Assembly (NCBI GenBank): GCA_018268715.1
Contig: JAFDVZ010000008.1
Span: 1-64,000, forward strand
Direction: 5' to 3'
Origin: Acidobacteriota bacterium
Lineage (GTDB): Bacteria > Acidobacteriota > Terriglobia > Bryobacterales > Bryobacteraceae
Length of the DNA stretch: 64,000 bases
Positions 1 to 8,501 of this stretch are shown piece after piece (within the stretch, counting starts at the first letter, position 1; each line of letters opens with the position of its first letter). The notes under the pieces were generated by a model, which saw only the letters and a program-made list of their open reading frames with translations, did not search any database and was not told the DNA's origin. The position numbers were made by a program, and so were the translations under genes.

Positions 1-47
1 TCTCCCAAACATTCTAATACAGAAATGTACTACCGCAACTAAGCAAT

Positions 48-957
48 ATGATCTCGACGCCGGAGTTGAAGCAGCGCCATTTCGGATCGGCGCCCGCCGA
101 AGAGAACGGCGTCCGCCTGGCTCGCGCGCTCAAGGCGGCGAATCTGGCGGCGTTGCGCGGCATGGACGCGCAAGCCTTGACGGACGCTGCGCCAGCGACC
201 GGCTTTGTTCCTTTCGGCGCGGTGGATGGGAAGATTCTGCCTCGGCAGTTGGTGGATGTCTTCGATCGAGGGGAGCAAGCGTCCGCGCCGTTGATCGCCG
301 GATTCAACAGCGGAGAGATCCGCACCCTGCGGGCTGGCGCCCCGGCCTCCGACGGACGCCGCCGAGTACGAGCGCATGATTCGCGAACGTTATCCCGATC
401 GAGCGGGCGAATTTCTGCGGCTGTATCCGAGCTCGCAACTAGAGGAGAGCGTGCTCGCGACGACGCGCGACGCCATGTATGGTTGGACCGCCGAGCGGCT
501 GGTTCGCATGCAAACCGCGCTCGGAGTTCCATCGTTTCTTTATTACTTCGACCACGGATATCCGGCCTCCGATTCGGCCGGTTTGCATGCCTTCCATACC
601 AGCGAACTGCCCTTTTTGTTCGGCGTGTTCGGGGCGACGCCTCGCAATTGGCCGAAGATCCCCGACACCGAGCGCGAGACCAGCCTGAGCGAAGCCTTGA
701 TTCGATAGTGGACAAGTTTCGCGCGCACGGGCAGACCCCAAGCCACGCATCAGCCCGACTGGCCGCCGTACGGATCGAAGCAATCCTATATGGCCTTCAC
801 GGAGGCTCCGCATGGGTCGGATCACCTGTTGCCGGGAATGTACGAGTTCCACGAGGATACAGTCTCAAGGCGAAGGCCAGGCGGCGACACTGCCTGGAAT
901 TGGAATACGGGGCTCGCCGCGCCCAAGCCTCCGCCTCACGACGCTTCCGCCAGGTAG
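48..957 (+). pseudogene. Decayed type-B carboxylesterase (C-terminal half)
   Basis: Two frames together give a typical carboxylesterase type-B C-terminal half. The first (from about 78 to 330) reads like the family segment ending in PLIAGFNSGE. Near 320-340 the homology moves to another frame (AAEYERMIRERYPDRAGEF), which runs to an in-frame TAG at 706-708. After that stop the same frame continues with family text (WTSFARTGRP, QPDWPPYG, LLPGMYEFHE) to TAG at 955-957. There is thus one frameshift plus one nonsense codon, the latter plausibly CAG to TAG before WTSF. The N-terminal half with the GxSxG nucleophile is absent; the matching frame is closed by a stop just before position 48. Family assignment is from recognised motifs. 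Being a pseudogene is seen directly, unless several sequencing errors coincide. Confidence 0.72.
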
Positions 958-1654
958 GGCGGTTGGCCAGCAACGACGTATTCGCATCGAGAATCAAAAC
1001 CAGGCGCACGTCACCGGCTCCACGTACGTGGACGCGTTCTGGAAAAGAGGATGTCCGACGTTCAGGACGGCATCCGGAAGCGGTTCGACCTGAAACGACG
1101 GTGGAAGGTCATGATGCGTTCGCACTTACCTGATTACCGTCTCGACAGCGGCCGGATAGGGCACGTCTGCTTTCGTAAGCGGCCCGCGCAGGGATTGGAC
1201 GGCGCGCTGCTCATCAAGAAGATCTTTCTGAGCGGCTTTGGCAAATCCTTGAAGCACCAGCCGGACTTTCCGGCGCCCGGTTCGCCGACTGGTCGACCTT
1301 TCTCGCGCAATCTGCTTACCGTGATCCATCGCAGCGTATTGGACGTACTCGTCGGGCGAGAAGTTGGTGGGCGTCCCCGGCGCTCGAATTGACCTTGCCG
1401 AGCCTGGAGAAGGCGCCGCACACCGGCCGAATTCGCTGGAACCGCTCCCGGCTGAGCCTTGGCAACGGGCGGAGGGTCAAGATCGGGAGCGTTGACAGCA
1501 CGGTGGCCATGCTGAGGGCGTCGATCGAGCCACGGGACGGCTGCTCAACACGTGGCGGTCCTGAGGGAAACTGAAGACGTGAAACAATCGGCTACAGCAG
1601 GCGAACGGCCCTGGAGCCTGGGCTCCGTTCGATGCGCGATGGATTGACTTCGAT
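958..1654. other. Gene-free stretch, possible gene remnant
   Basis: About 700 bases hold no convincing intact gene. The only protein-like text is on the minus strand from about 1391 to 1126, where one frame reads GTPTNFSPDEYVQYAAMDHG and ends PYPAAVETVIR before a stop. I do not recognise its family, and its upstream part is closed by stops in that frame. Together with the broken esterase before it, this looks like decaying DNA. Confidence 0.4.
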
Positions 1655-2275
1655 ATGCAAAAAGGGTTTACCCGCAAGCCACAGAGTGACGAGCCCGCGA
1701 CGCCGGTGAAGAACTATATAACGCCAGGCGGCCTTGAGCGCCTGAGGGATGAGCACCGCTTTCTGCTGACCCGGGAACGCCCGGCCGTGACTGAGGTGGT
1801 GGCGTGGGCGGCAAGCAACGGCGATCGCAGCGAAAACGCCGACTATCAATACGGCAAGCGGAGACTGCGCCAGATCGACGGGCGGATTCGCTTCCTTACG
1901 AAGCGAATCGAGGCGGCGGAGGTGGTTGACCCGGAAACGCCGAGAAGGGGGCCGGCGGCGAACAAGGCGTTCTTCAGCGCCACGGTGCGCTATGCCAACG
2001 ATGAGGGGGTGGAACGGGTGGTGAGCATTGTGGGCGCGGACGAAGTCGACCTGGACCGCAACCACATCAGTTGGCTGTCGCCCCTGGGTCGCGCATTGAT
2101 GAGGTCCGAGGCGGGCGATCGCAAGGTGCTCGAAGCGCCGGGCGGCACAACTTACCTGACCGTGCTGGAGGTGCGGTATGAGCGCATCCTGGTGGAGCCG
2201 TTCCGTGAGCCGCTGGGATCCGAGTCCCACGGAAAGGGGCTCTCTCGCCGCGACGCGCCGCCAGAGGAAGGCTAG
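1655..2275 (+). CDS. greB: Transcription elongation factor GreB
   Basis: GreB binds RNA polymerase's secondary channel and stimulates cleavage of backtracked transcripts. The 206-residue product has the GreA/GreB coiled-coil N-terminal domain (residues about 20-95) with the family signature GDRSENADYQYGKRRLRQID, which carries the acidic tip. It also has the C-terminal FKBP-like domain with IVGADEVD and SPLGRALM. The opening MQKGFTRK matches proteobacterial-type GreB proteins that begin with a short charged lead before YITPxG, so the ATG at 1655 is preferred. It is about 40 residues longer than E. coli GreB, split between this lead and a charged, probably disordered tail. It is flanked by decayed DNA upstream and a minus-strand gene downstream, and appears monocistronic. 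Confidence 0.93.
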   Translation: MQKGFTRKPQSDEPATPVKNYITPGGLERLRDEHRFLLTRERPAVTEVVAWAASNGDRSENADYQYGKRRLRQIDGRIRFLTKRIEAAEVVDPETPRRGPAANKAFFSATVRYANDEGVERVVSIVGADEVDLDRNHISWLSPLGRALMRSEAGDRKVLEAPGGTTYLTVLEVRYERILVEPFREPLGSESHGKGLSRRDAPPEEG

Positions 2276-2375
2276 CGATACCAACGTCCGTACGGCTTGC
2301 GGAACTGCTGTGGGATGTGAGGGAAATCAGGCGAAGTCCGCGACCGAATGAGCCTACTCGCGCCGCGATGACGAG

Positions 2376-2702
2376 TCACTGGTTGCGCGGTGGATAGTGA
2401 TCCTTCAGCCGGTGCTCGATCTGGTCCCGCTCCGAGGCGAGGACCACGCGGCGCCAACGTACGGACCCGGTTCGCTCGTGATATTCCGCCATCACGTATG
2501 AATTTTCGTTCAGTACTTCGATGACGCCGGCGGTAAGCGAACGCTGGAAACAATAGCTACGGGGAGATGTCTGGTATTTGGCGCCAGCAGCCCGCTCGGC
2601 GGGCTGTCCCGAGGCGCGTGGGGCCTCGTCACTCCGTGGAGTGGGGGCGGGAGGAGGGGACCTTCGAGCGTTCTTGGGCTTGGCAGGCACGTTGCTGGGC
2701 AT
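2376..2702 (-). CDS. Small conserved hypothetical protein
   Basis: The product has 108 residues. The first 45 are Pro/Ala/Lys-rich and probably disordered. The rest is a compact domain ending in MAEYHERTGSVRWRRVV and EHRLKDHYP, a style I associate with short proteins of unknown function in acidobacteria. I cannot assign a function. It starts 23 bases after the stop of the small basic protein at 2726-2884, and both lie downstream of the RRM gene on the same strand, so co-transcription is possible. An AGGAG abuts the ATG, too close for a good ribosome site, so the start is uncertain; a GTG 12 bases further in is an alternative. Confidence 0.55.
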   Translation of the reverse strand: MPSNVPAKPKNARRSPPPAPTPRSDEAPRASGQPAERAAGAKYQTSPRSYCFQRSLTAGVIEVLNENSYVMAEYHERTGSVRWRRVVLASERDQIEHRLKDHYPPRNQ

Positions 2703-2725
2703 CTCCTGTTCCGGGCGCCTCTACA

Positions 2726-2884
2726 TCACGAGGTCGTGATCTCCGCCGGCGGCGTCTCCGCGGAGGACGACGGCTCGGTCTGGCGTTTTCGCTCCAATCG
2801 CTTCGCCGCCTTCTCCTGTTGCTTTTCCTTGCGTTGCTGTTCCTTCAGCCGCTTCTGGTACGATTGCGGCCCACGGCCCGCCAT
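2726..2884 (-). CDS. Small Lys/Glu/Gln-rich protein (52 aa)
   Basis: The short frame begins MAGRGPQSYQKRLKEQQRKE and continues as a highly charged, helix-prone segment to about residue 35, then a short Ser/Thr/Pro tail. The start is well supported by AAGGAG five bases before the ATG. I associate the MAGRGPQS(Y/F)QKR opening with small uncharacterised proteins of acidobacteria and deltaproteobacteria; that link is from memory and untested. The composition (Lys/Arg/Gln/Glu) suggests nucleic-acid or ribosome contact, which is inference only. It lies downstream of the RRM gene on the same strand. A 9-bp stem (2928-2936 with 2945-2953, one G-U pair) in the gap may tune expression between the two. 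Confidence 0.7.
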   Translation of the reverse strand: MAGRGPQSYQKRLKEQQRKEKQQEKAAKRLERKRQTEPSSSAETPPAEITTS

Positions 2885-2964
2885 ATCAACTCCTTACGCC
2901 GAATTTATTCGCGATGCTGAACTCCTTGGCGACCTCACCGTAGCGAGGCCGCCTTCAAAACCGC

Positions 2965-3282
2965 TTACCAGCGTCCGCGGCCGCCGCCCTTGTTGGGGCC
3001 ACGGAAGCCGCCGCGGCCGCCACCACCACCACCCGTGGGCTTGGGGCGCGCTTCGTTCACATTGATGGCGCGTCCGTGCAGTTCGGCGCCGTTCAATTGG
3101 GACATCGCGTTCTGCGCCTCGTCGGCGTTCGACATTTCCACGAATGCGAAGCCGCGGGGTTGACCGGTGTCACGGTCGGTTACGACGTTCACGCGCTCCA
3201 CGTTCCCATATTGGGAGAAGGCGGCGTGCAGGTCGTCCTGCGTCGTCGAGTAGCTGAGATTGCCAACGAAAATATTGGTCAT
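2965..3282 (-). CDS. RRM-family RNA-binding protein
   Basis: A single RNA-recognition motif (residues about 3-80) carries the RNP2 motif IFVGNLSY and the RNP1 motif RGFAFVEM, with the aromatic residues that stack on RNA bases in place. A Gly/Arg-rich tail follows (GGGGGGRGGFRG), the usual layout of bacterial glycine-rich RNA-binding proteins, which act as RNA chaperones and are often cold-induced. The start at 3282 is chosen because AAGGAGG lies six bases before the ATG, whereas the frame's earlier start has no such site. The 105-residue length is normal for the family. It is the first gene of a possible minus-strand unit with the two small proteins downstream. Confidence 0.93.
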   Translation of the reverse strand: MTNIFVGNLSYSTTQDDLHAAFSQYGNVERVNVVTDRDTGQPRGFAFVEMSNADEAQNAMSQLNGAELHGRAINVNEARPKPTGGGGGGRGGFRGPNKGGGRGRW

Positions 3283-3438
3283 GAGAGGCCTCCTTGCCAA
3301 ATTGTCTCTGTCAGATATGCGCTGAAGGCCGCAAGACGAGGAAGGCGAATGGCAAGCACCGCGGCGAGATGAGGCAAAGACTATTCTTAGGATAACACGC
3401 GGGAGTGGCGAGCCCCGACCGCTTTCTGTTTGAGGTCC

Positions 3439-3486
3439 AAAAAAAATACGAAAGGCCGGCTGGCCCGACGCGCGGACCAGCCGGCC
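3439..3486 (-). terminator. Rho-independent terminator of the TonB receptor gene
   Basis: A perfect 10-bp inverted repeat (GGCCGGCTGG at 3454-3463 and CCAGCCGGCC at 3477-3486) is followed, reading the minus strand, by a T-rich run ending in eight T. It begins 20 bases after the stop codon of the receptor gene. The shape is that of a strong intrinsic terminator. Confidence 0.88.
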
Positions 3487-3505
3487 GGAGATTCACCACA
3501 ACCGA

Positions 3506-6500
3506 TCAGAAGAGGAACTTCAGTCCCAGCTGCATGTATCGGGCGGACGAGGCCGATGTGATCTTGCCGAACTGTGAACTGGCGACGTTGGTGCTGGGGT
3601 TGTTGTAATTGACGCGGTTGAAGGCGTTGAAGGCCTCCCAACGGAACTGCAGTTCCTTCTTCTCAGCGACACGGAATTGTTTCGCAAGGGCTGTGTTGAA
3701 CTGCAGGAAGCCCGGGCCTTCCAGGACGCCGAGCGGCGAACTGCCCCAACTGTAGAGTGCGGGCCGGGCGAATGCCGCGGTATTGAACCACATGGCCGCG
3801 CTGGGGTTGGAGATGGACGGGCTGCCGATCAGGTCGGCTCGCGTGCCGTCGCCGTTGCCCAGGTTGGAATAGCCGCCGCTGATGGACAACGGCTGGCCGG
3901 AACGCGCCTGCTGGGTGAGCGTGAAGTTCCAGCCGCCGGCGATTGCGTCGAGAACGCGGTTCGCGTCCGGACGGAACTTGCGGCCGTGTCCGAAGGGGAT
4001 CTCCCACAACAGAGTGGCGAACTCCACGTGACGGTAGTCGAAGGGAGTGCGGCCGCGGTTGTACCAGGCCGGCGAGAAGGCGAGGACGGAGGTTCCTTCG
4101 TCGGCGCCGTTCGAATTCTGCCCCAGGCTGCGGGAGAACGAGTAGGAGAAAGTGTAGGCGAGGCCCGCGGCGAAACGGCGCTCGACCTTGGCCTGCAGGC
4201 CGTGATACCAGTTACGTCCGTAGTTTTCCAGGCGTGAGACGCTGCCGATCAGGGGATTGGGACGATCGGCCTGAAGGTTCGTGTGGGCGCCGACGGCCGG
4301 TGCGTTGTAAGGAACGAGGACCACTTCACGGTCGACGATGGTGCCCACGTAGCTGACGGTCATGGCCGATTGGAAGGGGAGAGCGGTCTGGATGGTGGCG
4401 TTCCATTCCTGCGTGCGGGCAGGACGAATGCGCGGGTCCTGCGATTCGCCGATGCTGAAGATGCCGAACGCGTTGGGATCGGCGCTCCAGACGGTTTCCC
4501 AGGGCTGCAACTGTTTGAGGCCGTAGCTGACCGATTCCACGCCCCAGAAGGGGAGGTTGGCCGCGGCAGAGGCCGAGCGGTTGCCGGTCATGGTGTTGTA
4601 GAACAGGCCGTAGGCGCCGCGAATGACGAAGCTGCGCTTGGGCATCGGCCGGTAGACAAGGCCTACGCGCGGAGCCCAGTTGCCGTTGCCATCCCAAAGG
4701 CCATCCGGATAACCGGCCTTGCGGGCAGTGGTCCACAGGCTGGAGGTGGCCGCGGCTACGTTGGCGGTGGTGAGGAAGGCCGACGTGTTGATGTTGCCGT
4801 CGGACCCATTGGCGGCGACCACCTTCTGTAATTGCGGATCCCAGGTGCTGGCGGCGTCGCGGGAATTGTGCCGCGAGAACCAGCGCTCATAACGCAGGCC
4901 GAGATCGACGGTCAGGTTGGACCGCAGGCGCCAGTTGTCGTTGACGTACAAGCCGGTGTAAGGGGCGCGGTCCGTGCCGAAGGCCGCGAGCGGCGCGTTG
5001 CGCGCGCTCGAGGAGGGATAGCCCAGCAGGTAGTCGGCAAAGCCGTCACCAGTGTAGAGGTTGCCGAAGTTGAACGTGCCGCGGACGTTGCCCGAGCCGT
5101 GATCGCCGTAGGTGTGAACGTCGGCGTACTCAATGCCGGCCGCGAGAGTGTGGCCTCCGTGGAAGTGGTGGACGTCGGCGCGGCCGTTGTAGACGCCGCC
5201 GTAGAGCTGGCCGGGCACGCCCCATCCGGACCAATAGATGCCCTGGTAGCCACTGCCGAAGTTGAGGTTCGGCGGACCGAGCCACTTTTCGCGGCCGGCG
5301 GTGGGGAAGCCCTGAATGCCGGCTTCAAGGGCGTCGTTGGTTTTGCCGAGGGCGGAGTTGGTGTAGCTTTCGCGCGTTCGCAGCATGCCTCCGCCGGCGG
5401 TGAAGACGGTGGCCGAGGACATGGTCCAGGTGTAGTTGACGCCGATGTTGTGCTGCGAGACGGTGTCGTCGGTGACCGCGGTGGGGGCGTAACCAAGCTG
5501 AGTGCTCGGCTGTCGCACGGTGACGTAACGGCCGTAGATGCGCTGTAACGCGGTGATCTGGTGGTCGATGCGGCCGGTCCCTTCCCAGGTGTCGTTCACC
5601 GTGCCGGTGTTGGCGCGGAACAGTCCGCCGGCCGAGTTGGCCTCGAGCAGTTTGCCGGCGAGGTATTTGGAGGCGCTGGAGATGCGGGAGGCAGGGATGA
5701 TTTTGCCGGCGAAGGGTTGGGAGGACAGCGGGTCGACGATGGTGGTCGAGACTCCGCTGAAGTCGCCCTGCTTCATGGCCGCGGTGACGGCCTGAGTGTT
5801 CCAGATCTGCGCGTTGTGGATGACGGTCCCTTCGAAGTTGCCGAAGAAGAAGGTGCGGTTTTTGAGGATAGGTCCTCCGACGGCGCCGCCGAACTGGTTG
5901 CGGCGCACGCGCGGGGCGCTGAGGGCGAAAGTGTTGCGGGCGTTGTAGGCGTCGTTCTGGTTGAACTCCCAGGCCGCGCCGTGCAATTCGTTGGAGCCCG
6001 ATTTGGTGACCACCCTCACCTGCAATGGATCGCGCCCGTTTTCGGCGCTGAAGTTCAGAGTTTCGACGCTGAACTCGGCCACTGCGTCGACGTTGGGGAT
6101 ACCGGTTCCGCCCTCATCCATGGGAGCGTTCGAGGAGACGCCATCGAGCGTGAACGCGGTCTTGTTGCTGCGCAGGCCCTGGCCTTGAACGAACGTGGCG
6201 CGCTCGCCGCCGGACTGACTGCTGACCCAGCGCATGCCGGGCACGAGCGACACCAACGCGAGCGAGTTCCGAGTGTCCAGGGGCAGTTCACGAATCTGCT
6301 GCATCTGGACGACGGTTTCCGCGCTGCTCTTTTCCGTTTGCAGTAGCTCTGCATTGGCAGTGACTTCCACGGACTCGGTGGTTTCTCCGACGGTCAACAC
6401 GGGGGCGAGACGGTTGCGGTCGCCGACGGTGATTTCGGCGTCGGTCACCTGCCACTTCTTGAATCCCTTGGCTTTGACGACGACGGTGTATTTGCCGATC

Positions 6501-6715
6501 GGCATGGCCAACAAGTTGAAACTGCCCTGAACGTCCGTGACGGTCTGCTTTGAGAGGCCCGTTGCCAGATGCGTCGCTACGACTTCCGCCCCTGGTACGG
6601 AGCCACCGGTAGCGTCGGTCACGGTCCCGAAGAATGCGCCTTCGGTGCCGGCCTGTCCGAACAGCGCCAGGCAAGCAACGCCCAGGCACATGATCGCGGC
6701 CCAACTGATACGCAT
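3506..6715 (-). CDS. Oar-like TonB-dependent receptor
   Basis: This 1069-residue outer-membrane protein has a signal peptide (residues 1-23), a carboxypeptidase-regulatory-like beta-sandwich (about 28-105, with GTVTDATGGSVPGAEV), a plug domain (about 115-225, with IRELPLDTRNSLALVSLVPG) and a long beta-barrel that ends in aromatic LGLKFLF as barrel proteins do. This architecture is typical of the large acidobacterial receptors thought to take up oligosaccharides or other bulky substrates. The start at 6715 is taken because AAAGGAG lies six bases before that ATG; the frame opens slightly earlier without a ribosome site. It is divergent from the IclR regulator and ends in an intrinsic terminator. 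Its position suggests it imports the substrate of the catabolic genes that follow; that link is inference. Confidence 0.9.
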   Translation of the reverse strand: MRISWAAIMCLGVACLALFGQAGTEGAFFGTVTDATGGSVPGAEVVATHLATGLSKQTVTDVQGSFNLLAMPIGKYTVVVKAKGFKKWQVTDAEITVGDRNRLAPVLTVGETTESVEVTANAELLQTEKSSAETVVQMQQIRELPLDTRNSLALVSLVPGMRWVSSQSGGERATFVQGQGLRSNKTAFTLDGVSSNAPMDEGGTGIPNVDAVAEFSVETLNFSAENGRDPLQVRVVTKSGSNELHGAAWEFNQNDAYNARNTFALSAPRVRRNQFGGAVGGPILKNRTFFFGNFEGTVIHNAQIWNTQAVTAAMKQGDFSGVSTTIVDPLSSQPFAGKIIPASRISSASKYLAGKLLEANSAGGLFRANTGTVNDTWEGTGRIDHQITALQRIYGRYVTVRQPSTQLGYAPTAVTDDTVSQHNIGVNYTWTMSSATVFTAGGGMLRTRESYTNSALGKTNDALEAGIQGFPTAGREKWLGPPNLNFGSGYQGIYWSGWGVPGQLYGGVYNGRADVHHFHGGHTLAAGIEYADVHTYGDHGSGNVRGTFNFGNLYTGDGFADYLLGYPSSSARNAPLAAFGTDRAPYTGLYVNDNWRLRSNLTVDLGLRYERWFSRHNSRDAASTWDPQLQKVVAANGSDGNINTSAFLTTANVAAATSSLWTTARKAGYPDGLWDGNGNWAPRVGLVYRPMPKRSFVIRGAYGLFYNTMTGNRSASAAANLPFWGVESVSYGLKQLQPWETVWSADPNAFGIFSIGESQDPRIRPARTQEWNATIQTALPFQSAMTVSYVGTIVDREVVLVPYNAPAVGAHTNLQADRPNPLIGSVSRLENYGRNWYHGLQAKVERRFAAGLAYTFSYSFSRSLGQNSNGADEGTSVLAFSPAWYNRGRTPFDYRHVEFATLLWEIPFGHGRKFRPDANRVLDAIAGGWNFTLTQQARSGQPLSISGGYSNLGNGDGTRADLIGSPSISNPSAAMWFNTAAFARPALYSWGSSPLGVLEGPGFLQFNTALAKQFRVAEKKELQFRWEAFNAFNRVNYNNPSTNVASSQFGKITSASSARYMQLGLKFLF

Positions 6716-6842
6716 AGTGAGCTCCTTTCGGAACAATCTTGCGGCGGGCGGGCCGGTGAGTCAATTCAATGCGAGGGCCGGATTCCGGCCTATTGGAATC
6801 TTTGCCGTGTACGCCTTATCAGCCTGAGCAGGGCCCTGCTAG

Positions 6843-6860
6843 AATCCAATTTGCTGGAAA
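6843..6860. promoter_or_regulatory. Putative IclR operator, site A
   Basis: The 18-mer AATCCAATTTGCTGGAAA lies 11 bases before the iclR start, in the region divergent from the TonB receptor. Its reverse complement, TTTCCAGCAAATTGGATT, matches site C at 17968 in 15 of 18 positions. The place fits autoregulation. Assignment to this IclR protein is inferred from proximity and from the known IclR preference for palindromes with TTCC/GGAA arms. Confidence 0.6.
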
Positions 6861-6871
6861 CGAGGTGTTGA

Positions 6872-7660
6872 CTGCCGGCCAAAAAGACTCCTACCGTCCC
6901 CGCGCTGGAACGCGGACTTGCGATACTCGAAACGGTCTCCAAGTCGCGCAATGGACTGACGTTCTCGCAGGTGTCGAGCCGTCTGGACTTCCCGAAAAGC
7001 TCGATTCACTGCCTGTTGATCACGCTGGAGCGGCTCGGGTATCTGCAGCGGCTGGAGAGTTCCGGGCGGTATGTGGCGGGGCTGAGCCTGGTGCGCATCG
7101 CGACCATGGCGTCGCATGGCGCCACGCTGCGGCAGAAGGCCGGGCCGCTGCTGGCGGATCTGGCGCAGCGCACCAACCTGACCGTGCATCTGGCGGTGCT
7201 GGAGAACAACGAGGCGCTGCTGATTGCGAAGGTCGGGCCGTCGGTGACGCCGCCGGTGGCGACGTGGGTGGGCAAGCGCATCGACTATCACTGCACGAGC
7301 CTGGGCAAGGCGTTAATCGCCTGGCTGCCGGATGAGGAAGTCGGGCGGCTGGTGAAGGAGCGGCGCATGTTGCGGCATAACGAGAACACGATCTCGACGC
7401 TTGCGCGGCTGCAGGAAGATTTGATGCGAACGCGACGCGTCGGCTATGCGGTGGACGATGAAGAGGAAGAGATCGGGATCCGCTGTGTGGGCGCGCCCGT
7501 GCTCGGGTCGTCAGGCAAGGTGGAGGCGGCCGTGAGTGTTTCGGGCACGGTGGACCAGATTCGCTCCGAGGACCTGCCGCGCGTCGGCGCGCTGCTGCAG
7601 GAGGCCGCGTTCGAACTGTCGCGACGGCTGGGGTGGACGCCTTCGCTCGCCGTCCCATGA
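6872..7660 (+). CDS. IclR-family transcriptional regulator
   Basis: The product is an IclR regulator of about 262 residues. It has an N-terminal winged helix (TVPALERGLAILE, then FSQVSSRLDFPKSSIHCLLI as the recognition region) and a C-terminal effector-binding domain with the family hallmarks KRIDYHCTSLGKALIAWL and GIRCVGAPV. Intact helix-turn-helix coding extends upstream of any in-frame ATG, GTG or TTG: a TGA closes the frame at 6869 and the first usable codon is CTG at 6872, with GAGG just upstream. A CTG start, or a one-base error near a TTG at 6868, is therefore required. Starting at the GTG at 6971 would delete most of the DNA-binding domain. It lies next to the catabolic genes it probably controls through sites A, B and C. 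Confidence 0.85.
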   Translation: MPAKKTPTVPALERGLAILETVSKSRNGLTFSQVSSRLDFPKSSIHCLLITLERLGYLQRLESSGRYVAGLSLVRIATMASHGATLRQKAGPLLADLAQRTNLTVHLAVLENNEALLIAKVGPSVTPPVATWVGKRIDYHCTSLGKALIAWLPDEEVGRLVKERRMLRHNENTISTLARLQEDLMRTRRVGYAVDDEEEEIGIRCVGAPVLGSSGKVEAAVSVSGTVDQIRSEDLPRVGALLQEAAFELSRRLGWTPSLAVP

Positions 7661-7668
7661 GGCTTCTT

Positions 7669-8415
7669 ATGCGACTGAAAGACAAGACCGCGATTGTGAC
7701 CGGAGCGGCCCACGGCATTGGGCGCGCCATCGCCGAGTTGTACGCAGCCGAAGGCGCCGCCGTGTTGGTGGCCGACATCGACGCCGAGGCGGGTGAAGAG
7801 ACGGCGGCGGGGATCCGCGGGCGGGGCGGCGCGGCGGCGTTCGAACGGTGCGATGTGTCGTCGAAGGAATCCGTGGCGGCGGCGGTAGAACGCGCGGCGG
7901 GCTTTCATGGGCGCATCGATGTGCTGTGCAATAACGCCGCCTACCTGGGCGAATTTCGCGGAGTTCTGGACGCCACCGATGACGAATGGGAGCGCTGCTT
8001 GCACATCCAATTACTGGGAACGAACAACTGCACGCGGGCGGTGCTGCCTTACATGATCCGGCAGGGCGGCGGATCCGTGGTGAACATCGTGTCGATCCAG
8101 GCGATGGTGGGATGTCCGACTTCGGTGGCCTATACGGCGGCCAAGAGCGCGCTGTTGGGCTTCACGCTGAGCGCCGCTTATGATTACGGGCCGCACAACG
8201 TACGCGTGAATTCGCTGTCGCCGGGACCGATTCAAACGCGCATTTCGCCGAAGCCCGGCGAGGCCAGCTATCAGTGGCAGTGCGAGCAGACGCTGTTGAA
8301 GCGCGTGGGCAATGTGCGCGAGGTCGCGTATGCGGCGCTGTTTCTCGCCTCGGAAGAGTCGTCGTTTGTCACGGGCGTGAATCTGCCGGTGGACGGCGGC
8401 TGGACCGCGCACTAG
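7669..8415 (+). CDS. SDR-family NAD(P)-dependent oxidoreductase
   Basis: This is a classical short-chain dehydrogenase of 248 residues, the usual family length. The cofactor motif TGAAHGIG is near the N terminus, followed by the NNAA motif. The catalytic Ser (NIVSIQA) and YxxxK (YTAAK) and the late SPGPIQT and PVDGGW elements are all present. Substrate is not predictable; in this setting it may oxidise or reduce a sugar or sugar acid. The start at 7669 has GAGG seven bases upstream; an ATG at 7657 that overlaps the iclR stop is the alternative. It probably shares a transcript with iclR. Confidence 0.9.
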   Translation: MRLKDKTAIVTGAAHGIGRAIAELYAAEGAAVLVADIDAEAGEETAAGIRGRGGAAAFERCDVSSKESVAAAVERAAGFHGRIDVLCNNAAYLGEFRGVLDATDDEWERCLHIQLLGTNNCTRAVLPYMIRQGGGSVVNIVSIQAMVGCPTSVAYTAAKSALLGFTLSAAYDYGPHNVRVNSLSPGPIQTRISPKPGEASYQWQCEQTLLKRVGNVREVAYAALFLASEESSFVTGVNLPVDGGWTAH

Positions 8416-8441
8416 CCGATTTCCGATTAGCTGGAAATCGG
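8416..8441. promoter_or_regulatory. Putative IclR operator, site B
   Basis: A perfect inverted repeat, CCGATTTCC-N8-GGAAATCGG, starts directly after the SDR stop codon. Its core TTTCC-N8-GGAAA (8420-8437) has the same spacing as site C. Its centre is 63 bp upstream of the centre of the TATAAT at 8489. There is no T-run, so it is unlikely to be an intrinsic terminator. Confidence 0.6.
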
Positions 8442-8488
8442 GCCGTCGCAGGGCCGATGGAAGGGATGAGTGAGCGGGAACCCGCTCC

Positions 8489-8494
8489 TATAAT
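8489..8494 (+). promoter_or_regulatory. -10 hexamer before the glycosidase-like gene
   Basis: A perfect TATAAT lies 7 bp before the ATG at 8502. No TTGACA-like -35 is present at 16-18 bp spacing, which would fit dependence on an activator bound at site B. Transcription would begin at or very near the start codon, giving a leaderless or near-leaderless message. The alternative is a chance match. Confidence 0.45.
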
Positions 8495-8501
8495 TCAGGT
8501 G

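Noticed and set aside
1019..1032. Perfect palindrome TCCACGTACGTGGA, with CACGTACGTG again at 41521
   Set aside because: Only the 10-bp self-complementary core recurs, contexts are unrelated and no regulator is linked; likely chance.
2928..2953. 9-bp stem between the RRM gene and the small basic protein
   Set aside because: No T-run follows, so I do not call it a terminator; it is mentioned with the neighbouring gene only.
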